DNA of 34,406 nucleotides from Prevotella sp. (GTDB lineage Bacteria > Bacteroidota > Bacteroidia > Bacteroidales > Bacteroidaceae): positions 1 to 34,406 of the forward strand of contig JAILPA010000067.1 in NCBI GenBank assembly GCA_024690505.1, given 5' to 3'. The notes beneath the pieces are model-generated. The model was not told the DNA's origin. It was given only the letters and a program-made list of their open reading frames with translations, and did not search any database. Positions 1 to 11,936 of this stretch are shown one piece after another (the stretch's first letter is position 1; every line of letters begins with the position of its first letter). The translations under genes and the position numbers were made by a program.

Positions 1-642
1 TTCAACGAAGACCACCGCCCCACCCTGCCCCTGCCCACGCGCAGCGAGGTGGCCGAGGCGCTGCAGAAGAAGCTGCTGCAGATGACGGCCGATGGCCAGC
101 TGCCCGACGTGCTGACCTTTGCCGGCAACGGCGAGCCCACATGCCACCCGGAGTTTGCCGACATCATCGACGACACGCTGCGTCTGCGCGACCGCCTGTG
201 TCCGCAGGCTAAGGTGAGCGTGCTGAGCAACTCCACGCTGATTCATCGCCCGTCGGTGCACCAGGCACTGATGCGCGTAGACAACAACATCCTGAAGCTC
301 GACACCGTAGACCCAGCCTACATTGCCCGGATTGACCACCCTCAGGGCACTTATGACGTGACGCGGGTGATAGAGCAGATGAAGGCCTTCCACGGCCACG
401 TCATCATTCAGACCATGTTCATGCGTGGTACGGCAGGCGGCGAGGATGTGGACAACACGAGTGACAATTATGTCAAGCCTTGGCTCGATGCCGTGAAGGA
501 GATTGGCCCCTCGATGGTGATGGTCTACACTATCGACCGCGAGACGCCAGCCCACGGACTGCTGAAGGCCACCCACGAGCAGCTTGATGCCATCAAGGCC
601 CGCGTAGAGGCGCTCGGCATACCCTGCCAGGCAAGCTATTAA
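1..642 (+). CDS. Radical SAM protein, COG0731-like (5' end missing)
   Basis: The reading frame is open from base 1 and ends at TAA 640-642, so only the last 213 codons are present. The first ATG in frame (49) is internal. The motif GNGEPT (bases 124-141) is the SAM-binding glycine-rich motif of radical SAM enzymes. It is followed by the strand/helix pattern of a half TIM barrel (VSVLSN, ILKLDT, VIIQTMFMRG, VMVYTIDRETP). The CxxxCxxC iron-sulphur cluster motif must lie upstream of the window; the visible start FNEDH fits the segment just after it. The overall pattern resembles the COG0731 group, related to wyosine-synthesis enzymes, but Bacteroidales members have no assigned substrate that I know. 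The stop codon directly abuts tadA, which suggests cotranscription and possibly a tRNA-modification link; that link is inference. Confidence 0.85.
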   Translation, partial: FNEDHRPTLPLPTRSEVAEALQKKLLQMTADGQLPDVLTFAGNGEPTCHPEFADIIDDTLRLRDRLCPQAKVSVLSNSTLIHRPSVHQALMRVDNNILKLDTVDPAYIARIDHPQGTYDVTRVIEQMKAFHGHVIIQTMFMRGTAGGEDVDNTSDNYVKPWLDAVKEIGPSMVMVYTIDRETPAHGLLKATHEQLDAIKARVEALGIPCQASY

Positions 643-1092
643 ATGATGATGGACAACATGACTAAAGACGAGCAGTACATGCGCTTAGCACTGGCCGAGG
701 CCCAAAAGGCTTTGGCAAAGGGCGAGGTACCCATCGGCGCGGTGGTGGTATGCCAGGACCGTGTGGTTGCCCGTGCCCACAACCTGACTGAGACGCTGAC
801 CGACCCCACCGCCCACGCCGAGATGCAGGCCATCACCATTGCCACCAACGAGCTGGGCGGTAAGTACCTGACGCAGTGCACGCTATACGTCACCGTGGAG
901 CCCTGCGTCATGTGTGCCGGTGCGTTGGGATGGGCCCAGGTGCCCCGCATCGTCTACGGCTGCCGCGACGAGAAGCGTGGTTTCCTGACCTATGCCCCCC
1001 ATGCCCTTCACCCCAAGGCTGATGTCACAGCGGGGGTGATGGAGGAAGAATGCCGTGCTCTGATGCAGAACTTTTTCCGGCAGAGACGATAA
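643..1092 (+). CDS. tadA: tRNA-specific adenosine deaminase TadA
   Basis: This 149-residue zinc-dependent deaminase is expected to convert adenosine 34 to inosine in the anticodon of tRNA-Arg(ACG), in the cytoplasm. The catalytic signature is complete: HAE (H58, proton-shuttling E60) and PCVMC (C88, C91), with N47 in the substrate-binding region. Length is normal for the family. The first ATG follows the upstream stop with no gap; ATGs at 646, 649 and 658 are also possible, and 658 gives the N-terminus most typical of homologues (MTKDEQYM). A terminator-like hairpin follows at 1121. Identification is firm; only the exact start is uncertain. Confidence 0.96.
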   Translation: MMMDNMTKDEQYMRLALAEAQKALAKGEVPIGAVVVCQDRVVARAHNLTETLTDPTAHAEMQAITIATNELGGKYLTQCTLYVTVEPCVMCAGALGWAQVPRIVYGCRDEKRGFLTYAPHALHPKADVTAGVMEEECRALMQNFFRQRR

Positions 1093-1120
1093 GCCACAGA
1101 CGCGAAAACCGCCACTACGT

Positions 1121-1151
1121 AACTCGAACCAGTCTCGGTCCGAGTTTTTTG
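1121..1151 (+). terminator. Probable intrinsic terminator of the tadA unit
   Basis: AACTCG (1121-1126) pairs with CGAGTT (1141-1146). Three more pairs extend inward past one mismatch, and a run of six T follows (1145-1150). It lies 29 bases after the tadA stop. Confidence 0.7.
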
Positions 1152-1176
1152 TTTATACTCGAGACAGGCGCGAGGT

Positions 1177-1381
1177 GTGCGAATTTTCTTTACATGATTA
1201 TCTTTACAAAAAAGCACGGACAGCTTTGAGGACAGAAAAGTGCCGCTTTGAAGGGCAAAAAGCGGTGCTTTTCCACCCTCAAAGCGGCACTTTTCCAAAA
1301 GCCTTGCTATACGGCTCTTTTTGCAAATTGGAATTATCTTTACATTCACCCACCCCATCAGACTATTGCCGGGCTTGGCGG
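1177..1381. repeat. Intergenic hairpin repeat, copy A
   Basis: About 200 bases align colinearly with 14061-14266. Shared blocks are AATTTTCTTTACAT near the left end, GGACAGCTTTGAG, CACCCTCAAAGC, TTGCRAATTRGAATT and TTTACATTC near the right end, then a looser tail ending in GCGGA. Inside is a perfect 16-base inverted repeat, 1235-1250 with 1280-1295 (core GTGCCGC / GCGGCAC). A further related module, AAAGCGGTGCTTTTCC, sits in the loop. It has no coding potential, transposase or obvious target duplication. The class is unrecognised; a REP/MITE-like or bidirectional-terminator role is possible. Confidence 0.75.
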
Positions 1382-1476
1382 AAAGCCATATTTTACCATT
1401 AAGTTTTGTAGCCACCGGCGGCAACATGATGGATGGAGTCGGCGTGGAAGGCTCTCAAGCCGTAGCTCTTTTGGCA

Positions 1477-2424
1477 TTAGAGGTCTTCCTTCTGAGCCTT
1501 CTTGCTTTGTGTGAGGCCCATAATCTCGCTCCAGAGGAGCCAGCCGTGGTTGTTGGTCTGGCGCAGACGAATGGGGCCTACGGGACTGTCAGCGCCACCC
1601 GATGCGACGTAGAGGTCGATGTACTGGATGCCATTCTCCTCCAGTCGTGAATAAGGCGTCTCCATCACACTGATGCGGTAGGGCGTGGTGGGCGTATAGA
1701 AGTTGGTGGGCAGTGCTCCCTCGAAGTAGCTTCGCAGCCCGTTCACACGCGGAAAACCGTTCTGATCGTTCCCCACGAGGTTGCTATTGACGATTTCCTG
1801 CATCTCATGGTTCGACACCAGGCTGACGCCATTCTGTCCCACTGTGGCAGTATGTGTGCGCAGGTAGTTCAGCATCTCCCACCCGTCGGCACTGTTGTCG
1901 GCCACACGGTTCAGGCAGCACACGGTGAGGGCCATCACGAAGAAAGGGTCGTCAAAGTATTCGCGGTTGTTCACCTCCAGAGTCTTCAGTTCCTCAATGT
2001 TTCTCGGCAGGGCATTGAAGGTGTAGGTATAGCCCTTCAAGTCCCCCTCGTACTGGGTGAACGACTTTTGTTCGCTTCGCTGCATGGTGATGTTCTCAAC
2101 GGGCTGCGTGTAGGCCCACACCTTCTTGATGGCGGGCGAGCCGTCGCTCTGGTTCAGCAGGAAGATGGTCTTGTCGGTGGGTGTGTTGCCGATGTAGTAG
2201 TAGGAGAAGGCATCGACGTTGCCCGACGTGCTGCCGTTGGTGAAGGGCAGCGAGCCTTTGAAGTCGATGTAGTCGCGGTCGGGGTTGAAGAACGTCTTTC
2301 CGTCGATGTAGTGCATGTTCTTCAGATTGTCAGCGAACTGTACGCGGAAATAGGTGACGCTGCCATTCTGTGCTGACGCAGCGAGTGCCACTGCCATTGT
2401 CAGCGATAGGAGAATCTTTTTCAT
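1477..2424 (-). CDS. Secreted protein of unknown function, DUF6935-like C-terminus
   Basis: This 315-residue protein has a clear Sec signal peptide (KK start, hydrophobic core LLSLTMAVALA, cleavage near SAQ at residues 17-19). The mature N-terminal half has no familiar motif. The last ~90 residues (FEGALPTNFYTP, PYSRLEENG, SGGADSP, GWLLWSEIMGL) recall the DUF6935 type of Bacteroidetes secreted proteins. I hold that assignment loosely. It lies 30 bases downstream of the repeat protein at 2455-4059 on the same strand, with no promoter or terminator between them, so the two are probably one transcript. Location is probably periplasm or outer surface; there is no lipobox and no clear T9SS sorting domain. 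Function is unknown. Confidence 0.85.
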   Translation of the reverse strand: MKKILLSLTMAVALAASAQNGSVTYFRVQFADNLKNMHYIDGKTFFNPDRDYIDFKGSLPFTNGSTSGNVDAFSYYYIGNTPTDKTIFLLNQSDGSPAIKKVWAYTQPVENITMQRSEQKSFTQYEGDLKGYTYTFNALPRNIEELKTLEVNNREYFDDPFFVMALTVCCLNRVADNSADGWEMLNYLRTHTATVGQNGVSLVSNHEMQEIVNSNLVGNDQNGFPRVNGLRSYFEGALPTNFYTPTTPYRISVMETPYSRLEENGIQYIDLYVASGGADSPVGPIRLRQTNNHGWLLWSEIMGLTQSKKAQKEDL

Positions 2425-2454
2425 AGTCGTTGGTGTTTTTTATGTGAATATTCT

Positions 2455-4059
2455 TTATTGCTTGGTGAACTTCAGTGCCTTGTTTCCCACGCTGACCACG
2501 TAGACGCCCGCCGTGAGATGAGCCACCTGGATGGTGGTGGAACCGCCAGCGACGGGAGCCGTTGCCACCTGTCGGCCAGCTGCATCGTAGACGACGGCCT
2601 GCGTGGCATCATCGCATCCCGAGAGCCGCAGCTCGAAGTGGACAGGAGTGAGCAGGGTCAGGGGTGACAGGTGGTGTGACGGTTGGCGTACGCCTTGGTC
2701 GCCACCGTCGATGCGGAAGGTGACATACTCCACACCGGTGATGTTCTGTCCAGCGTGCAGCACCACCTCGAATCGGCCGTTGGCATCGATGTTGGCCAGC
2801 ATGGCCACGTTGCTCATGGGCTGTTCGCTGCCCTTGTCGGTGACGAGGATGATGGGGCCTGCTGGCGGTGCAGGCTGTTCGCCGCCCTCGTGGTAATTGG
2901 GGTCGAAGCCGCCCGAGAGGTCGTTCAGTCCGCGAGCGAAGCGCACGTTTCTCACATCGGTCACTCCCTCGCCGTATTTTGTCAGTATCTCAAAGTGCCC
3001 GTTGGCATCGACGTTTGCCAGCATGGCCACGCGCCCCATGGCCACCGAGTCGCCACGGTCGGTGATGAGGCACCAGGGCCCTGTGCCCGCATCGGCAGGC
3101 GGCGTGTCGCCAGGCTTGATAGGCACAAAGCCTCCTGCCGTCTTCGAGTCGCCGTGGGCAAAGCGCACATACTGCGTTCCGGCAATGTTGGCCCCGTCGC
3201 TGAGCACCACCTCGAAGGTGTTGTCGCGGTCCACGTTGGCTATCATCTGCACTCGGCTCATAGCGATGGTGTCCTTGCGATCGGTAATCATGCACCAGGG
3301 GTTGTAGCGATTGGGGTCGGTGGGCGTCTCACCAGGCTTGATGGGCACGAAGCCTCCTGCCGTCTTCGAGTCGCCGTGGGCAAAGCGCACCTGGCGTATC
3401 CCCGTGCGGTTGTCGCCGTCGGTGGTCACTATCTCGAAGTGGCTGTTGCCATCAACGTTGGCCAGCATCTGCACACGGCTCATGGCAATGGTGTCGTGCT
3501 GGTCGGTAATCATGCACCAGGGGTTCTGCAGGTTAGGGTCGACAGGCTGGGGTACCGAGGGGTCGATGGGCGCGAAGCCTCCCGATGCCTCGCTCAGTCC
3601 GCGTGCGAAGCGCACATGGCTCACTGCCAAGCGGTTATCGCCGTCGGTGGTAACCACCTCAAACTGATTGCTGCCATCCACATTGGCCAGCATCAGCACG
3701 CGACTCATGGCAATGGAGTCGTTCGCATCGGTGATGAGGCACCAAGGGCCCGTTCCCTGATTGTCGGGCGACGGCTCGCCCTCGTCGGGGGCCACGTAGT
3801 CGCTTTCGTGCAGTTCGAACGTGATACTCTTCACGCCCGTTGCACCTCTGCCGTTCTTCACCACCACTTCAAAAGTCTCCTGACCATCCACAGCCGCGAG
3901 CATACTCACCCTTGCCATCTCGATATACTGTCCACGGTCTGTGCGCAAGCACCACATCAGCTGGCCGTCATCGGCACGCACCGAGCCCGTCAGCGACAGC
4001 ATCACCACCGGCAAGAGCAATCGCAGAGTAGCGGAAATGCGATTGAAATTTCGTTTCAT
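2455..4059 (-). CDS. Secreted six-repeat protein with T9SS-type C-terminal sorting domain
   Basis: This 534-residue exported protein has a signal peptide at residues 1-29 (LRLLLPVVMLSLTGSVRA, cleavage before DDG). Six tandem repeats of about 55-74 residues follow, each with the pattern WCxxTDxxDxIAMSRVxMLANVDGxxxFEVVxxxGxN...VRFA. Repeats 2-5 are joined by linkers containing SGGF or AGGF and proline-rich spacers. The last ~60 residues (AVVYDAAGRQV, LTAGVYVVSV, KFTKQ) have the form of a type A T9SS sorting domain, so the protein should be moved across the outer membrane and attached to, or released from, the cell surface. The repeat fold and ligand are unknown. Repeats 3 and 4 are nearly identical in DNA over stretches at a 222-base offset. 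The ATG at 4057-4059 is preceded by a promoter on the minus strand. Confidence 0.88.
   Translation of the reverse strand: MKRNFNRISATLRLLLPVVMLSLTGSVRADDGQLMWCLRTDRGQYIEMARVSMLAAVDGQETFEVVVKNGRGATGVKSITFELHESDYVAPDEGEPSPDNQGTGPWCLITDANDSIAMSRVLMLANVDGSNQFEVVTTDGDNRLAVSHVRFARGLSEASGGFAPIDPSVPQPVDPNLQNPWCMITDQHDTIAMSRVQMLANVDGNSHFEIVTTDGDNRTGIRQVRFAHGDSKTAGGFVPIKPGETPTDPNRYNPWCMITDRKDTIAMSRVQMIANVDRDNTFEVVLSDGANIAGTQYVRFAHGDSKTAGGFVPIKPGDTPPADAGTGPWCLITDRGDSVAMGRVAMLANVDANGHFEILTKYGEGVTDVRNVRFARGLNDLSGGFDPNYHEGGEQPAPPAGPIILVTDKGSEQPMSNVAMLANIDANGRFEVVLHAGQNITGVEYVTFRIDGGDQGVRQPSHHLSPLTLLTPVHFELRLSGCDDATQAVVYDAAGRQVATAPVAGGSTTIQVAHLTAGVYVVSVGNKALKFTKQ
3110..3390 (-). repeat. Near-identical DNA segments in adjacent repeats of the surface protein
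   Basis: Bases 3110-3168 and 3332-3390 match at all but two positions over 59 bases. A second pair (from 3281 and 3503) keeps the same 222-base (74-codon) offset. The other repeats of the gene are more diverged. Confidence 0.85.
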
Positions 4060-4086
4060 TTAGGTTAGCGTTTTGTTTTATGTCTG

Positions 4087-4117
4087 CAAAATTAGTTTAT
4101 TTTTTTCATACGGCCAA
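4087..4117 (-). promoter_or_regulatory. Promoter for the 4059-1477 unit
   Basis: On the minus strand, TAATTTTG (4094-4087) fits the Bacteroidetes -7 box TAnnTTTG. TTGG (4117-4114) lies 19 bases upstream, as expected for the -33 element. The start codon is about 28 bases downstream. Confidence 0.65.
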
Positions 4118-4156
4118 TTTTTAGCTTTTCTTTTTTACCACTCATAATATATTTAG

Positions 4157-4164
4157 TAATTTTG
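4157..4164 (+). promoter_or_regulatory. -7 box for the CotH / beta-galactosidase unit
   Basis: TAATTTTG fits TAnnTTTG and lies 50 bases upstream of the ATG at 4215. No good -33 TTTG is visible at the right spacing. It is divergent from the minus-strand promoter at 4087-4117, so the two units share a 155-base control region. Confidence 0.5.
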
Positions 4165-4214
4165 CGGCAAATTACGGCATGGGCCGCATAGTACGAACAA
4201 TCAAGATTTGAGAT

Positions 4215-7200
4215 ATGTTAGCCACAACATTAGCAACGGCGGTGCTGGTCGTCAACGAACTGATGGCAGCCAACGTGGGCGAGGCAATGAGCCCCGCAGT
4301 GAACTTCGACAGTTGGATTGAACTGTACAACCCTGGCGACAAGCCTGTCAGTCTGGGAGGGATGTACCTGAGCGACGACGCCAACAACCCGACACTCTGG
4401 CAGATGCCCGACGACATGGGCAGCGTGCCTGCTGGAGGTTTCAAAGTGATTTGGCTGGGATCGAACGACATCAAGGCAACGCAAGCACCCTTCAAGCTCG
4501 ACTGCGACGGCGGTGCCGTTTACCTGTACGACAGCAACGGCCAGCTGGTGACCAGCGTTGACTATCCCGCCGCCATAAGCCATACGGCCTGGGCCCGCCA
4601 AACCGATGGTGGCAGCGACTGGGGCTGGACGTCCACCGTCACGCCCGGTGCCACGAATGCCACGGCGCTGTTTGCCCAAAAACGCCTTGACGCACCCGAG
4701 GTGAGCGTAGACAGCCGCCTGTTCACCGGCACACTGAAGGTCAGTGTCAGCATACCCGAGGGCGCCACGCTGATGTACACCACCGACGGCAGCCTGCCCA
4801 GCGTCCCGACGGAGTCCGATGCTCAGCCCGACTGGGTCGACTATATCGTCAATGGCGACTGCGAAGGCTCGGAGGCAGGCAGCCTGGCAGCCCGAAACTA
4901 CGGCGGCGAAGGCGACGACTACACGCTCTTCGACGGGATAGGGCACAACGGCTCAAGAGGCATCAAGGTACACACGGGAAAAGGGGCGAAGAACGACCAC
5001 GACGCACAGCTCTTCGTCTATACCCCCGACCACATCTGGCGCTCGGGCGAGAGGTACCGCTTCCACATGATGATGCGTGCCGACAAGGCCGCTCGCATCA
5101 ATGCCCAGACCCACACCACGCCCCACAACTACATCCACTGGCAGATGTTCGACGGTAGCACCATCAACGTCACTGACGAATGGCAGGCGTACGACTTCGA
5201 GGGCACCATCACCGACGACCAGGTGGGCAAGCAAGGCGGAGGCTGGTGGGGCGGCGAAGAGACGGTGAAGGACATGCAGACCATCGCCTTCAACCTGAAC
5301 GTTGACCGCACGGACAACAACTTCTACTTCGATGACGTCACATGGGAGCTCTATACCGGCGACGCACAGACCACCAACACAAGCAAGGAGAGTAAGGACG
5401 GGCAGTTCACTATCAGCAACACCACGGCACTCACCGTGCGGCTGTTCCAGGACGGTCTCCTACCCAGCGTGCCCGTCACCCGCTCATACATCAAGACCAC
5501 GAACCAGTACACCCTGCCCATCGTATCTATCGTGGGCGACAAGCGCTACTTCACCGACCCGAAGATTGGCTTCGACTGCGACGGCGACGGCACCAACGGC
5601 AAGACAGGAAACGGTCAGGACTGGCCACGCAACTACAATCAGGACTGGGATCGCCCCGTGAACTTCTCGTACCTCAGCCCCGAGGGCAGGATGCTCTTCA
5701 ACCAGGACGTGAACATCTGCGCTTCGGGCGGATTCACCCGCTCACAGAGATTCCGGTCGTTCAAGCTGAAGGCCAACAAGGCATACGACGGACTGAACCG
5801 CTTCGACTACTCGTTCTTCCCACAGAAGCCCTACATACGCAACAAGACACTGCTCGTCCGCAACGGCGGCAACGACGTCTGGCGCCACAATGCCCGCTTC
5901 ATCGACCCGGCACTTGAGACAATCATACAGCGCTCGGGCATCGATGTCGACGTGCAGTCCTACCTGCCCGTCGTAGAGTATGTGAACGGCGAACTGCGCG
6001 GCGTACTGAACCTGCGCGAACCCAACAACGACAAGTTTGCCTATGCCAACTGGGGATACGACGACGAGGAACTGGACGCCTTCGAGAACCTGGAGATGAA
6101 GAACGGCACCGACGACGCCATCAACCGCATCTTTGAACTGGGGCGCCACATCAACGACGACGGAGCCTACGACGAGCTGAAGACACTGCTCAACATCGAT
6201 GAGTTCACCAACTACATGGCCGTCACACTGTACCTCTTCAACGACGACTGGCCCGACAACAACATCAAGGGCTACCGCAGCAGGCTCGACGGCCGCTACC
6301 GCTTCATCAGCTTCGATCTGGACTACGCCTTCGGTGCCTGTTGGAGCGACAGCGGCGTTGACCCCTTCGCCTTCTTCAGCAAGTTCCAGAACGCCGGCAA
6401 GACAAACCAGGAGTTCGTGCGTCTCTTCCTCAATCTGCTCGACAACGATACGTATCGCCGTAAGTTCATCGACACGTTCTGCCTCGTGGGAGGAAGCGTG
6501 TTCGAACCCAAACGTGCCGCACAGATAGTTGACGAACTGCTGGCCGAGGTGAAACCCATGACACAGCTGATGAAGCAGCTGGGCATCAACGATGGCACCG
6601 ACCCCGACCGCGCCGCCTCGACCATCAAGAGCAACCTGGAAGGCCGCTCGGAACAGATGACTGGCTACATGAAGCAGTTCTCGGCCATGAAGCTCAGCAG
6701 CACATCGAGGCAGAGCGTCACGCTGACAGCCGATGCCAAAGGGGCCCGCCTCAGCGTGAATGGCATCAACGTGCCCTATGCTGACTTCAAGGGCCACCTC
6801 TTTGCGCCCGTCCGTCTCGAGGCGGAGGCACCTGCCGGCTATCGCTTTGCCGGATGGAAGAAAGGCTCGACCGTCATCTCGACCGATGCCGCCATCGATC
6901 TGCCGGCCGGCAACAGCGTAGCCCTGACCGCCACCTTCGCCCCCCTCAGCAACGATGAGCGCCAGGCGGAGGGCATCACCCCCGTCAGGGTGAACGAGGT
7001 GAGCGCCTCTAATGGCATCTACGTGAACGAATACTTCAAGCGCAACGACTGGATAGAGCTCTACAACACCACCGACCAGGCCGTCGATGTAGCCGGCATG
7101 TACCTCTCCGACAATCCGCAGAAGCCGCAGAAATACCAGATTGCAGCCGCCGCCAACGCACAGGCCAGCACCGTCATCCCCGCCCACGGCTACCTCGTGG

Positions 7201-7715
7201 TATGGTGCGACAAGCTGGAGCCCCTGTCGCAGCTGCACACCTCGTTCAAACTGGCAGCCGATGGCGGCGACGTGCTGCTGACGGCAGCCGACCTGTCGTG
7301 GACTGACCGTCTGACCTACGGGCCAATGAAAGCCGACGAGACGGCCGGACGCTATCCCGACGGCTCGGCCAGCGTCATCACCATGAACTTACCGACGATA
7401 GAGCAGGCCAACATGAAGTCGACCTACGCCACACCTGTTGAACAGGCTGCCACCGACGGCATCACCGACATCGCCATTGCTTCCGGCCTCACTGTGCGCT
7501 ACGTCGTGGGCAGCCTCGTGCTGCGTTCAGCAACCGACGGCCCCGTCAGCATAAGCATCGTCAACATGGCAGGACAACGCGTCGCCTCGTTCACAGGGCA
7601 CTTGACGGCAGGCCGTGCCGAGATTCCCCTCACCCTGTTGAAGAACGGAGCCTACACCGCCACTGTGACCGACAGCCACGGCCACCGCACAACCCTTAAG
7701 TTCTTGACCAAATAA
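4215..7715 (+). CDS. Large surface protein: two lamin-tail domains, CotH kinase-like domain, nested CBM-like domain, T9SS-type tail
   Basis: This 1166-residue protein has the following order. Lamin-tail domain (~10-125, NELMAAN, SWIELYNPGD, GGMYLSDD). Chitobiase-C/Fn3-associated domain (~160-425) opened by a ~170-residue insert (~208-380) that looks like a CBM4/9-type jelly roll (NGDCEG, EWQAYDFEG, NFYFDDVTWEL). CotH-like kinase domain (~430-800) with K517 in SFKLKA and the metal-binding D701/D703 in FDLDYAFG. A beta-rich repeat with GYRFAGWKKG (~850-905). A second lamin-tail domain (~920-1060). A sorting-domain-like C-terminus (VSISIVNMAGQRV, NGAYTATV). CotH proteins can phosphorylate other proteins; the target here is unknown. 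No start upstream of 4215 can be used because of an in-frame TGA at 4209-4211, and the called N-terminus lacks basic residues. The next gene starts 24 bases after the stop. Confidence 0.88.
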   Translation: MLATTLATAVLVVNELMAANVGEAMSPAVNFDSWIELYNPGDKPVSLGGMYLSDDANNPTLWQMPDDMGSVPAGGFKVIWLGSNDIKATQAPFKLDCDGGAVYLYDSNGQLVTSVDYPAAISHTAWARQTDGGSDWGWTSTVTPGATNATALFAQKRLDAPEVSVDSRLFTGTLKVSVSIPEGATLMYTTDGSLPSVPTESDAQPDWVDYIVNGDCEGSEAGSLAARNYGGEGDDYTLFDGIGHNGSRGIKVHTGKGAKNDHDAQLFVYTPDHIWRSGERYRFHMMMRADKAARINAQTHTTPHNYIHWQMFDGSTINVTDEWQAYDFEGTITDDQVGKQGGGWWGGEETVKDMQTIAFNLNVDRTDNNFYFDDVTWELYTGDAQTTNTSKESKDGQFTISNTTALTVRLFQDGLLPSVPVTRSYIKTTNQYTLPIVSIVGDKRYFTDPKIGFDCDGDGTNGKTGNGQDWPRNYNQDWDRPVNFSYLSPEGRMLFNQDVNICASGGFTRSQRFRSFKLKANKAYDGLNRFDYSFFPQKPYIRNKTLLVRNGGNDVWRHNARFIDPALETIIQRSGIDVDVQSYLPVVEYVNGELRGVLNLREPNNDKFAYANWGYDDEELDAFENLEMKNGTDDAINRIFELGRHINDDGAYDELKTLLNIDEFTNYMAVTLYLFNDDWPDNNIKGYRSRLDGRYRFISFDLDYAFGACWSDSGVDPFAFFSKFQNAGKTNQEFVRLFLNLLDNDTYRRKFIDTFCLVGGSVFEPKRAAQIVDELLAEVKPMTQLMKQLGINDGTDPDRAASTIKSNLEGRSEQMTGYMKQFSAMKLSSTSRQSVTLTADAKGARLSVNGINVPYADFKGHLFAPVRLEAEAPAGYRFAGWKKGSTVISTDAAIDLPAGNSVALTATFAPLSNDERQAEGITPVRVNEVSASNGIYVNEYFKRNDWIELYNTTDQAVDVAGMYLSDNPQKPQKYQIAAAANAQASTVIPAHGYLVVWCDKLEPLSQLHTSFKLAADGGDVLLTAADLSWTDRLTYGPMKADETAGRYPDGSASVITMNLPTIEQANMKSTYATPVEQAATDGITDIAIASGLTVRYVVGSLVLRSATDGPVSISIVNMAGQRVASFTGHLTAGRAEIPLTLLKNGAYTATVTDSHGHRTTLKFLTK

Positions 7716-11729
<4,014 letters not shown>

Positions 11730-11866
11730 GCCCACCCAGTTCCTTTGGGAATCAAAGCATCATTATTGAACACAGGAGATTACCTTCTCGCCAGCCCAGG
11801 CGAAGACATTGTTGCTATTTAATGTTTATTAACTACTCACACCCCCATTATTCCAATTATTTTTTT

Positions 11867-11874
11867 TATCTTTG
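11867..11874 (+). promoter_or_regulatory. -7 box for the LruC-type lipoprotein gene
   Basis: TATCTTTG fits TAnnTTTG and lies 62 bases before the ATG at 11937. No clear -33 TTTG is seen. It follows a T-rich run. Confidence 0.55.
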
Positions 11875-11936
11875 CACCGATATGATGTAGTGCATATCAA
11901 AGAGTTTAGTTTTAACCATAAATAACATTAACCATT

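Larger units (their letters stand above)
1093..1476. other. Gene-free interval between convergent genes
   Basis: This 384-base stretch separates tadA from the minus-strand gene at 1477. It holds the tadA terminator and copy A of the intergenic repeat. Short open frames here have no initiation signals and cross the hairpin arms, so I see no gene. Bases 1382-1476 show nothing recognisable. Confidence 0.75.

Noticed and set aside
1235..1295. CRISPR array at the intergenic repeat
   Set aside because: Only inverted modules are present, with no regular direct repeats and spacers and no cas genes in the window.
2683..4068. 461-codon open frame on the plus strand opposite the six-repeat protein
   Set aside because: Antisense to a protein with signal peptide, repeats and sorting domain; its apparent repeats mirror the real ones. 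GC-rich codon structure keeps the opposite frame open.
5742..7238. 498-codon minus-strand open frame inside the CotH gene
   Set aside because: Fully antisense to recognised domains, valine/histidine-rich shadow composition, no start context.
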